Below, in pieces: positions 22,762-34,073 of a stretch of DNA of 64,000 bases (its first letter is position 1; each line of letters starts with the position of its first letter). The position numbers were made by a program, and so were the translations under genes. The notes below the pieces were generated by a model, which worked only from the letters and a program-made list of their open reading frames with translations, was not told the DNA's origin and did not search any database. The DNA comes from Mucidula mucida (taxonomy: Eukaryota; Basidiomycota; Agaricomycetes; Agaricales; Physalacriaceae): contig JADNYV010000028.1 in the NCBI GenBank assembly GCA_015501055.1, positions 186,001-250,000 of the forward strand. The letters are read 5' to 3'.

Positions 22762-24732
22762 TTACTCAGCGCTAGCGCTGGCGACGAATGCGTTAAAATT
22801 ATACGTCTGTGGACTGCCCTGGAACGAAAACGACTCAGGGTTCAACGCAACAATCGTGTCACCATCCCGTTCGATTACGCCTTTCATAGTGTCCCCTGGA
22901 CTAATCGAGATCGAGAGCTTGCTCAACCCCGCCGGAACGTCGAAGCTCTGCGAATTCGAGTCCGATGTGCTCAGCGTCACTGTAGCCGGCGCAGTGGCTA
23001 GCACGACTGCCCATACAGCGTCCTCGAACTACATTCACATCAACGATCAAAGACCTTTCGTTATCGATATGAGTTCGCGTACCAATTCGAAGTTCGTGGG
23101 TTGCCCGACGGAGTCAGCCTGTGCCTCGGCAAAGACAGAGTGCGGGCGCGCCCACATGTAGATTTGGTCCTTTTCCACGTCAGGAAATGCCCCGGTCTTG
23201 AAGGCTGTCGCATAGTATTTTGTAAGCCCCAGCCAAGCTGGATGAAGCGTTAGCCTCTGTGTGAGGATTAGCGAAATAGAGTTAATCGTTCTTACCTGTA
23301 TGGTTCATCCCGTCGGTCCAGGCTTCACTGTTAGGCTGAGCGCCTTTGATAGGCCCGATGTAATGCGATTCGCCATAGTCGTTCCAAGTGTTGATTTCGA
23401 CAATGTCGAACTTGTCACGCGAGTCAATAAGCGCCTCCCATCGCCGGGAGTAGAGGTGCTGGTCGCCAAGATATACGAACTACGGGAATATCAGCGTGGA
23501 AACCAAGATTATCAACATGAGAAACTGACATTCTTGTTGAAAGAGTCAGGTCCATAGTGGGTAAAGAACCACGGAGAAACAGACGCCATGTAAACGAGCT
23601 CCGAGTTCTCATCTCGAGAGGTAAGACCATCTCCCAGGGTAGACAGGCCCTGTAAGTGCTGTTGATCTGTTTCTGTTGACCCAATGAACTTGGTGAGGGC
23701 AGATTCAAGACCGCTCAGAGTGCTAGCGGAGAGTAGCGTTTTCAAACTTGCGGAAGTGTCGGGTAACAATGAATTGGCCACATCGGTTGTCAGTTCCACA
23801 GGCCAGGCGGAATTCCACTTCAGTGAAGTTTGAGATCACGTAATTGAAAACTTCACGGAAATGACCTACATTGAAGTCTCCGTGCATGACGTCCTTAAAG
23901 GTAGAGAACGTTGTTGGGTCGACGAAGAACGAGGGAACAAAAAAGACATTGTTCGAGAGATTTGCATGCTGAACAAATTGAGTCTTCCATCCTTCTGTAG
24001 CACTGCTCTGTCCAAATGTGCATGATTCGCCAGAGAACGTAGATACAAAAGCCTTATTCCCGTAGATGTATTGGTTAGGGTGGGACATATAGGTCTGTAC
24101 CCAGCTCCGGAGAGCCTGAGCGTCGTCGGCACTGGTACAGGCAAGCGCAGTCATGTCGAGTGAAAAGAAGAGCTTGAAATCGAGACCGGATTGAGAAGCC
24201 GCTTCGTATCTGGGGGTTATTAGCTCCCGCAGACATGGACTGAAAGAACAACATACGCATTTGAGACTTGAGCTTTTTGGAAATCGTCACTACCGACGTT
24301 GAGGGCAAATCCATCAATACCGGAGGCATTGGCAAGAGTAATATCATCGATCCAGTCTTGTAAAGTGTATGGGAAGGTGTTTCCGACCATATGGTGGGCG
24401 ACGACAAACTTTTGACTGGACGAACTGGGGATGGTAGAGGCAGACGGCGCCGGTGTAGATAGTGAGCTTGTGGTCGACACAGAGCTGGCACTGGAAGAAG
24501 AGGGAGGCACGTCGGAGGAAGATGGGAGTGAGGTCGAGGAAGTCATAGAGGTTGGTGTTGCAGTCACCGTGACGGTGACCACCGAGGCGGAGGGTGAAGT
24601 CGATGGGCGGGTGACTGACAAAGCAATAACGGAGGACACAGTCTCTCCAGTGCCATTGCGTCTAGAGGGAATGACGTATGCGTTAGCGAGCGTAAGGGCG
24701 TAAACGATGGTGAGAATCAGAAAAGATTGCAT
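22762..24732 (-). CDS. GH71 endo-alpha-1,3-glucanase (mutanase)
   Basis: A secreted hydrolase of alpha-1,3-glucan, the fungal wall polymer. The signal peptide is MQSFLILTIVYALTLANA. It is followed by an unusual Ser/Thr/Pro-rich stretch of about 80 residues and then the catalytic GH71 domain: KFVVAHHMVGNTFPYTLQDW, GIDGFALNVGSDDFQKAQ, KLFFSLDMTAL, ANLSNNVFFVPSFFVDP, MASVSPWFFTHYG and the family signature TWNDYGESHYIGPIKG. A C-terminal beta-sandwich-like part ends SPQTYNFNAFVASASAE. Eight or so short introns interrupt it. It sits between two copies of the membrane-protein family, all three on the minus strand. Roles are wall remodelling, autolysis or attack on other fungi. Confidence 0.94.
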
Positions 24733-25207
24733 GGCGGTCGTAAATTGGCGCAGCCAAACGTGAAGGGAAGGAAGGAATAGAAAAGAATAAGGATCTTATA
24801 CAAGCAAACAATAAGCACCTAGTCGGGCCATTAGCGCGTCATCGTCTCGACGCGTACGCGACAAGAACAATGGCTTTGATGGGAACAATGGTTCGGCGCC
24901 CAAACAAAACCCTGTTGGCCAAACACGTCCACTTCATGGGCGGTTGTCGCAATTGCATGGAGGTGGATTGCCTAGAACCTACTGAGCTCATGGCCAGTGC
25001 AGTGGCAGGGGAGGAACATATGAGTATGTCACATGACTACTTTAAAATTCTGTCTCTATCCAGTCTCTATGTTCCTTGCACTTGGTAAACATATATTTTC
25101 AGGGACAATTTATACATTCTCATTATGCACCGCTAATAACACACGTGCACTTTTAGACGCCAAAACCGTGCCGGCACCGGAAACGCATTCGACATGAGTG
25201 AGTGAAT
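24733..25207. other. Intergenic region
   Basis: No coherent coding frame. It probably holds the GH71 promoter and a possible small last exon of paralogue 2 near 25130-25160. Confidence 0.45.
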
Positions 25208-26344
25208 CTAGTGCGATGGACGATACTCACCGCGCCGCCAATTCAAATGTCGAGATATTGCAGAAGCAGCGTGCGCTGTGCGCTGTTGCCTTGCTCTCCG
25301 GTTTCTCATTATATACAACCCCAACATAACGAGCCCGATAAAGGATAATCCGCCGACAACGCCTCCAACAATAGCGCCGGTATGGCTTGTTTTGTGAGCA
25401 GTCATTACTGGTACCGAGTTCAAGTCACTAATGCGTTCGAAAGTAGCATTATATGTGATGAAATCGACTCCAAGCTGGAAAGAGTTTGTGACAGCGGTAA
25501 CGTTGACAGTCAGAAGGTGTTGAACATCGTCGTCCTTCAGGTCCTCTTGTAGAATCTGGACCATTTGGAGATCTGTAAACTCAAAATTGGTAGCGACTGT
25601 TTCGATTGCTGGTCCATCATCGACGCTGTAGCGAAGAGTCATATTTCCATTTCTTTCTGGAGGAATAACAGCATAGAGTGCAACAGAAGATCCTAGGAAG
25701 GGACCATGTAAGTAGATGGTTAACATACAACCAAGAATATACTGCACCCCGAAACTTCATGGATAAGGAATCACCAACGGTTTCAGTAATGTGGGCCGTG
25801 GTCTGATACACATCGGAAGCAGAGATATTGTTGATGTCCACGACCTTCCAGCCGTTACCGATGTACTTGATTTGACTAAACATGTCGTCAACGAGTACAG
25901 TGCGGCCTTTCATGTCCGTGTTCTCTCCAGCTTCAATGACGAGATAGTCGAAGACCGGAGAGAGGGAAGCATTGAAAGTGGAATAGGTCAGAGAGTATGC
26001 TCTCCGTCGGGCAAGCCGTCGAATGAGATTTCCCCAGCCCCAGTGACATTCTTGTCGTGGTCGATCGTTAAAGTACCGTTTACGCTGAAGGCATGAGTAC
26101 GCGGAGATGCGAACCCCGCCATCACCTTCGCGCCTTTGCCTGTAACGGGATGCATCAGAACGACTCACTGTATTCGAAGAGTCTTCTTACCGTTAAACGA
26201 ATATCTGAACCAAGCATCATCACACAACGAAGTAGTCGTGGCGGACAGAGTTCCGCGGTACACGTTGGGAAGAGAGCTGACATGCAGCGATGAACAAAGA
26301 AAAGAGATTTCTTGGTCATTGTTGTCTACAATGTAGGAGACCAT
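25208..26344 (-). CDS. Single-pass membrane protein, paralogue 2 of 3
   Basis: Starts MVSYIVDNNDQEISFLCSSL, colinear with paralogue 1. Shared blocks are DAWFRYSFN, FDYLVIEAGENTDMKGRTVL, KYIGNGW, GDSLSMKF, SVALYAVIPP, FITYNATFERISDL and the membrane helix GAIVGGVVGGLSFIGLVMLG with the basic tail RNRRARQQRTAHAASAIS. It is more diverged than the other two and lacks the Ser/Gly stalk. At about 25995-26000 the frame breaks: FDGLPDGEHT must gain one base to run into SLTYSTFNASLSP, which fits the paralogues. A short final exon may exist beyond 25208 but is not resolved. Confidence 0.75.
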
Positions 26345-26679
26345 GACGGCGAGATCAAAGTAGCGTAGAGTGCTGTTAGTGTCTGGGTGTCAAATATAGC
26401 TACAAGTACAGCAGTAGTGTCTGATCATCAAGGCACTGTAGAGATCTGTCGTATAAATAGGCCATTGACAGTGAAAGAGTAGGAAACAACATGAACATCA
26501 GAGTCTTCAAGTAACTGTATGCCTCGTGAAGAACAGTGTGTCGCCGTAGAAGTCGTCTGACTATCCCTCATGTGCCACACACAGTCTGAAATGTGAGCGA
26601 TGTCGCAAGACACGTTTTTAGCCTCTGATGTTGTTGAGTCAAGATGCTGATCAGTTGCAGGAGATTTCGGCATGAAACA
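26345..26679. other. Divergent promoter region
   Basis: Separates paralogue 2 (-) from the Scm3-like gene (+). No clear motif was seen. Confidence 0.4.
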
Positions 26680-29474
26680 ATGGTTGACGGGCCGGGACAG
26701 ATCGCGCATGAGGGAGGAGGAGAAGGCGCGTCGTCTAAAAATGGTAATGGTGCGCGAACAAGGACAAACAAGCTTCTACCCCGGGCCAACCTCCGTTCGC
26801 GTCTGAACCAAAACGCATCGAAGACGCGTTCAATGAGTCGCCCACAATCCAGAGCGCCACCTCCGCTGCCGTCGCTGGTCACACCGTCGGCCTCTCCGCA
26901 ACCTCATTCAGCATTCTACAGACCAGATTCACTGCCGCCACTCAAGCGACAACGACTCTCAACACCGAGTAGAGCATCATCGTCCTCCTCGCTACAAGAC
27001 GCCACATTTGACGTGGAAAAGGAGCGGGGAGACTCAGTGCAAAGGCTCCTTGGCACCTGGTCGCAGTTGGAGGAACGGTGGACCAGGCGCATCGACGAAG
27101 ACGATGTTATTGATCTCAGAACGCTCGACGTTATTGAAAACCGAGGCGTTCTGGAGTCAATGTCGAAGCCGCGCGAATTTGGTATAAGCAAAGACAGTGA
27201 TGCAACACGGGACCGCGCGTCAGTAGACGACGAGGACGATGAAGACTCGGACGACGATTTAGATGCTATTACTGGTTTCGACATGAATGATAGGCCGATA
27301 GAGGACGCCTATTCTGACGATAACATCTCCACTACCGACGAAGACGACGGTTCCCCTCTCCAGGATCCTTTACCCAAACCTATCGGACACTATGGGCGAC
27401 TAGACATCAATAATCCCAAGGACGCGGATGACCTGAGGGCTTTTTTAGAGGCAGAACGGCTCCGGAAAGCTCTTCAGGGTGACGATGACAGAGACGAGAT
27501 CGATTTTGAAGGAGACAGCACTATCGTCTACGACGATGGACCACCACATGTCGAACCCGAAGAGGTCTTGCAGCTTAGCGAACATGACGATAAAGACAAT
27601 TCCTCCGAAGATGAATTGGCTGCGCCGGAGGAGAAATTGTCCTTTTTTCCGCGCAAGAAGGTCATTCGCAATGTCGAACCGATACGAGCTGTCCCAAAAC
27701 CATCTTTCAAGGTGCCGAAATTACCTGATGTCTCTTCAAAGCCCTCCCCCTCCAAAAATCAACAGCTCCAGACACCGCCGAGGTCGTCGTCGATCCAATC
27801 TACAGATTTTTCGTCTCTTCCTTCACCACTGCCTTCTCCCATATCCCCTCGTTCGCGTCGTCCGAGTAAGCCAGCTCCGCTCCAAGAGAAAATACATAGG
27901 TCCCACACCTCTGTCACGGATTTGGACAAAGTTTCTCGTATAAACCTGTCTCAAGTCCATTCGGTAGACAAGAAGCGCAAGGGGACGCCGCGTACCGCTG
28001 CTCAAGTCACCAAACCTTTGACCGAGCCAAGTCCACGACCATCTCCGTCCAAAAAGTCGCGTATGCATCCAGAGGTCGTTATTGTTCGACCAAAATCCAA
28101 GGAGAGAGTGCCTGTGATTTCGAAACCCCTGATCAAAGAGAAGAGTTTGCCTTCCAAGAAGCTGGAAAAGACACCCAAACCACAGATGGAGGAGAGCTCT
28201 AGCGATGACGAAAGCGTTAGGGAGCTGCCCAGCTCTCCACTGAAGGGTAAATCTAGGGCAAGGTCTTCACATGTTGTTTCAGACAGCGAGGATGATGAAC
28301 CATTGAGGAAACCTCCTCCTCGTGCACCTAGGCCGGCTGTGGCGGTACCTACTCGGAAACGGAAGAGATCTTCAGACGCTCCTCGACGTGCTAGCAGTCA
28401 GGCCGTTCAAGTTGACTCCCCCGATGAGGGTTGGTGTTTATTTTCTGCCCTCGAGACCACAAAATTCATTACATGTCCACAGAAATGCATCCCCCGCCTG
28501 CACGTAATTTGCCGAGGACTCCCAAGCGGCCGAAATCACGGATACCCACCTCTGAAGATGAAGAGAGTCCGCCTCATGCTGGGCCGTCCAAGTATAATCC
28601 ACATTCACATTTGCGTGACACTGTTTCGCCCGAGCCTTATAATAAGGTTAAACGTCGGTCTAAATCCCGGATGCAGTCCGCCGACAGTGACGACGAGCGT
28701 TATCGCCACGCAGGCTCGTCTCATCAGCGGTCGCGTAGCTACTTCGACCCCCTTCCTCCATCATCTGATCCTGATTATCACAATCCTTATCCGCCACCCT
28801 ATCCACCACCAGATGCCATTCCATATGCTGAACAAGCGTTATGGGAAGCCATGCACCACTTATCGAGTTATTTCTTGAAGGGAAGGACCACTCACGGTCC
28901 GCCGCCGCCGCCCAACCATTTGACACCTTCGCGCCACCAACACCCAAGCTCCGTTTACAATACACCCACTCATCCGCATTCATATCCCTACGCATATGAT
29001 CCTAATTTCTCGCGGGGGACACTACCGCCGTCTTCTCCCGAGGTTGAGTCGTCTCCTATGCGTGGACGGGACGAGATACCGCACAGAGCAAGTTCGATAG
29101 TCGAGCGGAGTCGGTCACGCGGGCGACGCGTTTCATTCAAGTTCGAGGCCCAAGAAGAGGAGGAAGATGAGTCGTTTCAGGGCAAAGGGAAGGGGAGAGC
29201 AATTGCTAAGCCGACGCGGAAAGATGATGTCGGTACTCCACCGCCGCAGAAGAGAGAGAAGTCACGGACTCGTCAGCACATGGTTGGCAGGTCGGTGCAG
29301 GACGACACTGATTCAAGTTCTTCCGAGTCTGAACCAGACAATCGGCCGCAAAGACGGGGTCGATCGCAGAGTCGAGCTCAAACTCCTGGTCCGTCAATGA
29401 ACAAAGGATATGATGAACGAACAAAACGTCGAGCATATACGCCATCCGAAGCAAAGGGAAAGAAAGGCCGCTGA
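26680..29474 (+). CDS. Disordered nuclear protein with an Scm3/HJURP-like motif
   Basis: Two exons of about 900 residues joined by an intron from about 28429 to 28480 (GTTGGT...CACAG, phase 1). Start chosen at MVDGPGQIAHEGG; an in-frame ATG at 26644 is possible. Near residues 110-165 it reads VQRLLGTWSQLEERW, then IDEDDVIDLRTLDVIENRGV and LES. This resembles the core of Scm3, the chaperone that deposits the centromeric histone CENP-A (eDDxIDLxTxxixxDrGvL pattern). The rest is low complexity: acidic patches, Ser/Pro, Lys/Arg repeats (SPSPSK, RKRKRSS), a Tyr/Pro-rich stretch (NPYPPPYPPPDAIPYAEQAL) and an RS-rich tail. This fits a nuclear chromatin factor. The Scm3 call rests on one motif. Confidence 0.5.
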
Positions 29475-29557
29475 ACGATGTTGTTTATTATTTATTTTAT
29501 GTAGTGAGCTTAAGTATGATTGAAGCCATAATTTGCTCTTGCCTATATACCGTCACC

Positions 29558-30379
29558 ATGGATGTTCCCACTACCAGCACGATGAACAAAACGCACCTAT
29601 CACCACGCCTCTCAACGTCGCCTGTACGAATGGGCTCGCTGTCCCCGTCCTCGATTCCCTCGTCGCCGACGTCGGTCAAATCATCGTCGTCCGCCATCTT
29701 TGAGCGCGACATTGAGCAAATTGGCTCACCGACCCACGCGCAACACAATCCTCACCGCATTCCGCGGGCAAAAAACACCGAGCTCAGCGTGCCCAGCGTT
29801 CTGGACAGTGCTGCTGCCATACTGACTGAGGACGGTGGCAACGACGTCGATGTCGAGCTCGTTAGTCGGAGTCCTCTAGGCAGTCGGAGCCCATCCCCAC
29901 GCACGAGCCTGCTCTTGGGCTCTCCAGCCATTTCCATCATGTCGTCGTCGCTCTCTCCGCCCGCCAATAAGCCTGGCTTCACACATGATGATCCGCCGAC
30001 TCCAACATCCGCATATTATTCGATGCAAAGCTCGCCCGCGACGGCCACGCGCGAGCTGCCACCTTCCTCCCCTGCCCTCTCCAGCCATGCTCCGCTTTCA
30101 AATCATAACAAGCGCCTGTCGTTTGTGTCGTATTCTGATCTCCTTGCGTCGACACCATTGTCAACGGTGCCGCTCACGTCTCTCACCTCTGAGCCCGCAG
30201 AGCCGCCTCATTTGATGGAGACTGGCGGTGTTCAGACGCCCGTGTACGACGAATGGGAGCGGGAAGGCCTGGGCATGGGCCTTGAAGAGCGACTGGCGGC
30301 CCTGGCGGCGTCCAGTCCCTCAAGCGGGCACCGCACACGGCCCAATACTCGACCGTCGTCGTTCATCTCTCAATTCTAA
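29558..30379 (+). CDS. Ser/Pro-rich protein of unknown function
   Basis: One exon starting at MDVPTTSTMNKTHLSPRLST (the frame is open further 5'). The product is about 273 residues, rich in Ser, Pro and Thr with many SP/TP sites. The conserved-looking end is KRLSFVSYSDLLASTPLSTV, then EWEREGLGMGLEERLAALAA and RPSSFISQF. I think this combination recurs in basidiomycete hypotheticals but know no function. Multiple proline-directed sites suggest CDK or MAP-kinase regulation (inference). Confidence 0.75.
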   Translation: MDVPTTSTMNKTHLSPRLSTSPVRMGSLSPSSIPSSPTSVKSSSSAIFERDIEQIGSPTHAQHNPHRIPRAKNTELSVPSVLDSAAAILTEDGGNDVDVELVSRSPLGSRSPSPRTSLLLGSPAISIMSSSLSPPANKPGFTHDDPPTPTSAYYSMQSSPATATRELPPSSPALSSHAPLSNHNKRLSFVSYSDLLASTPLSTVPLTSLTSEPAEPPHLMETGGVQTPVYDEWEREGLGMGLEERLAALAASSPSSGHRTRPNTRPSSFISQF

Positions 30380-31074
30380 TAAGTAATGTAATGTATCACT
30401 ATGGAATTCCTCCTCCCTCTTCTGTCAAAGTATTTTTCTGGGTTGTGGTATTGCTTTCGAAGAAACGTCTTATGATATTAACTATCCCTCTACCTAATTC
30501 CTAGTGGCTGCTTAACGTTATCGCTACACTATCGTACATATGTCTTGACGAACTGTTCATGAACTGTTTACCTTGTAATCCAATTTGTTGCTATGTTTTC
30601 TGTGCACGAACTTGCATTTAATCGGAACAAGATTTAGGAGGTCTTAACGTCATAACGTAACGTGGATTTATCGGCCCGAGATCCGGATCCTATGGCCAAA
30701 CGTCAACTTCAAATTATATGCGCAACGCAGTTCATCTACATGCCTCAGGAATGCTGTCTTCATTTCTTTTTCTTCGGATCTCGCTGCTACTGTTCAACAA
30801 GTCTTGATATGCATTTCATCATGATTCTGATTCCATGTTTGAAAAGTCCAAGTCTTTCTGTTTCATAATTGACATCCAGCTGCTTGCGGACTTCTCATAC
30901 TCCTTGCTGTCTTTCTGTCTTCACACACACAACCTTAGACTTTCTAAGACTTCACAATGTCCGGTGATTAGTGCGTCGAATTCAGTACTTAACATACAGG
31001 GATGATGCCATTTCGCTCTCACGCGTGTCATTATTAGCGCCATGTTCTATCTGCCCCTCCCTGTTTCGCCCACC
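30380..31074. other. Intergenic region upstream of paralogue 3
   Basis: T-rich sequence, including pyrimidine tracts near 30760 and 30910 typical of fungal promoters. No supported gene. Confidence 0.45.
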
Positions 31075-32326
31075 ATGGTCACTTACATCGTGGACGACCA
31101 GGATCCGGATATCACCTATCTGTGCCCCACGGTTGCGAAGAACGCGCCCAACTCGTATTTCCACGATACGTGGTCCACTATCGGGAATGATACGGTCTGT
31201 AGCGATGGATGGTTCAATTATACATTCAGAGGTAAGCATCATTCACTGCCTTTGCAACTGCACATCATGGAATCATTCAGGCCAGGGAGTGAACATTCAA
31301 AGCGGCCTGTCCGGTGGCGGCACCAAGTCTTACAGTGTTAGTTTGGATGGCGATGCACTGCAACCTCAAACCGACGAGGGCGGATATGACTCCGGTATTC
31401 TCGCAGACGACGAGCACACGGTCATGTATACCACGGGCGCCATGTCGTATTCTCCGAACTTTGATTATCTCACGGTGTTGGCCGGGAATACGACAAACAT
31501 GAGAGGGCGCTCAATCATCGTTGATGATAAGGATGGTCTCATCAAGTATAGCGGCGCTGGGTGGATATCCGCCAGCATCACCAACTCTGTAGAGGCTTTT
31601 CCGTATGGCCGTGGGCCCTATCGCGATAGCGTCCATTGGACCAAGGAAGCCGGAGAGTCGTTATCTTTTGAGTTCCTTGGCGAGTTCCATCTCACACTTC
31701 CCATGCTTTCACCTGACCGACTTAACAGGATCATCTGTCGCGTTATATTCTGTCTTGCCCGCCCAAAAGGACGGCGGTATAACAATACAGTACTTCATCG
31801 ACGACAATTTCGTCACGTCAGCCGGTGTCTCCAACACGGACAACGCGCCCGTTCCCATGTTCAAACTGTTCGAAGCGGACGGGTTGAGCGACGGGACGCA
31901 CGTCCTCACAGCTAACATAACCTCCGTCATCAGCTCTTATTCAATTGGCATCGATTTCGCGACATACAACGCGTCCTTTGATAACATTGATGAGATGCCG
32001 ACGTCGGGTTTGTCCTCGACTTCTCCCGGTTCTAAAGGGAGTACTCACAAGCGGAATCATGTCGGTGCCATCGTCGGAGGCGTCGTGGGTGGTTTGGCTT
32101 TCATTGGTATAGTCATGCTCGCGCTTTATGTATTAAGGGCGCGGAGACGACAACAGCAGCGCTCACGGACGGCTGCTACTGTCATTGGTAGAAACTTCAA
32201 TTCTCAATTAGGTGTGTATGCTCATTCTCGAATTGTACTTAAAGCCTAACGCATTTTCGGACAGATGTCAAGGTGGTGCCGAGACCCACAGAATCATACC
32301 CTATGTCGACGGCGCGACAGGTTTGA
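31075..32326 (+). CDS. Single-pass membrane protein, paralogue 3 of 3
   Basis: Starts MVTYIVDDQDPDITYLCPTV (the frame is open upstream to 31042). It is colinear with paralogues 1 and 2: CSDGWFNYTFRG, then SVSLDGDALQPQTDEGGYDS, FDYLTVLAGNTTNMRGRSII, KYSGAGW, GESLSFEFLG, SVALYSVLPAQKDGG, FATYNASFDNIDEM, a Ser/Gly stalk and GAIVGGVVGGLAFIGIVMLA followed by RARRRQQQRSRTAATVIGRN. The last exon (DVKVVPRPTESYPMSTARQV) ends at 32326 and matches the last exon of paralogue 1. Introns fall at matching places, so the copies arose by gene duplication, one of them inverted. Confidence 0.82.
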
Positions 32327-32500
32327 ACTAAGTGGCTGTCTGTATTGTACTACGTGTATCTATGCAATATATCAATAGGTGTAAAGTCTAAGCATTTAGC
32401 GCGCCTGCTATTCCGTTGCGCACTAGTGTATGGAACATGCGGTCCATATCGCAGCTCTGCAATCATCACCGCTCCAAACAAACACTAGCTAAGTCCATAG

Positions 32501-33811
32501 TTACAAGGAAATCTGCAGAAGCTTGACAACGAGTCTGTTCAAAGTCTCTGGTTGCTTGAACCACTCCATCGCAGCGTGAGGATGCATCTCCTGCAATTGC
32601 GAGTAATATTTCGTGGCAAGGAAGTCCAGGATGACGTCGTCCGAGCTAATAGAAATGTCAAAGGGTGGTAAAATTCCAATCAAAGCAACAGAGACGAAAC
32701 ATACAGTCCCAGGCGCCTTTGCACCGCCTTCATTTGCGCCGTCTTTGAAAGCTTCGGCAGAACTGGAGCATCCTTGTGAACGCAGTAGGAGAAACTATCT
32801 GTATGCGCCAACTCAAAGTCCAGGACGGCCTTGTTACTCTTATCAAATTTGACTTTCCAGGAGTGAGCTTGAAAGGCGAGAGAATTGGTAGCATTCGTGT
32901 TGAGAGGCTGTAAAGGGACCACGAGAGTCTTGGAGTCGCCCATCCAACGAAGCACCGTTGAAAACCCTGATTTGGGGGTGGTGGCGTCGTAGGAGGTAAC
33001 AAAGTCCTTTAGCTTCCAACCACGGTCGGCGTACTTCTGCCGCCCAGCTTCTTGGCCACTGCCATTCGTAGTAATGTTCAACGCTTCCTTTTTCACGAAC
33101 GTTGCGCGCGGATATAGAGAGTACGCTTTGTCGTAGGCAATGAAGTTCATAGGAGCGGCTGAGATAAGAAAACGGTTAGCTGTCCAAATGCAAGAAGATT
33201 TCGGACGTACTGCAGTGGAATGAGAGGATTATCTCAATTGGCGTTCCCTTCGCCGTGATGAGCTGCACTTTTTGATCATTACGGTAAAAGTCGTAAACGT
33301 CCGCGATACCGCGAAAGTTGTAGTGAGGACTGTCCGCTACACCATCGAAAAGCTCCAAAAATTCAGTCTTTCCGGTCTCCTTCTGAGTCGCTCTGGGAAC
33401 AAAGGTAAAGCCAATGTTGAGCAGAAACTCCCCAACAGCGCGTCCGTGGCGTCAGGCAGGAAATCGTCCTGAAAGAACTGGATAACACTAGATCCTGAAA
33501 TGAGGATGCCATGTTCTAATTGGAGTGTGCGGAAAGCGTTAATCTCCTCGTGGCGAGGGAAAAAACGACCTAGGAGTCGGCAAAAGACATGATGGTAATA
33601 GTCTCGATGCGCGTTGCGCCACTTCTTCGATACACGGGCAACTCGTGCGAGATCACTGGGAGACAGATTCTCAAAGATATACGAGAAAAGTTCTGGAGGG
33701 CTAGAAAAGAAGATGAAGACGATGTTTCTGGATGAATTACAAGTGAGTGGGTATAGGGATTGGCGTTTTTCTCCGTCTAGACCAGCCCAAATGATAGCTG
33801 AATCCAAGCAT
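32501..33811 (-). CDS. F-box protein (frame broken once)
   Basis: Exon 1 starts MLGFSYHLGWSRRRKTPIPI and joins through a GTAATT...CTAG intron to the F-box PPELFSYIFENLSPSDLARV with ARVSKKWRN, the Skp1-binding motif of an SCF ubiquitin-ligase adaptor. Next come DYYHHVFCRLLGRFFPRHEE and FFQDDFLPDATDALL, where the frame breaks at the run 33430-33433. One added base gives GEFLLNIGFTFVPRATQKET. Later exons (KVQLITAKGTPIEIILSF, PMNFIAYDKAYSLYPRATF, VLDFELAHTDSFSYCVHKD) encode the substrate-binding part. The last exon (SDDVILDFLATKYY) ends at 32501. Target unknown. Confidence 0.75.
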
Positions 33812-34073
33812 TCTTGCAGAGGCCGCGTGAGAACACGGTTTCCCTTTGCGACAGTGGTCGCGGTCGGCTGGAGAGTAGCAGATGTGGCACGTGGTATCAC
33901 TTGAGTGACAGGGACCCCGTGATCGGTCTACGCGCTGGTCACAGGCGGGCAATCGAGCTTCATCACTTTCCCTAACGCCTGGCAATTACGAGGCTACAGG
34001 CGGACCTACTCTGGGACAATTGCATAGATTCAATAACTTCTAGCGCAAGATTCAATTTGTACTACAAAGGTTA

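Noticed and set aside
24870..25088. Plus-strand frame of 72 codons upstream of GH71
   Set aside because: Short, Cys/Met-rich, no homologue recalled; it lies in the GH71 promoter.
29752..30164. Overlapping minus-strand frames under the Ser/Pro-rich gene
   Set aside because: These are mirror images of low-complexity Ser/Pro codons on the plus strand.
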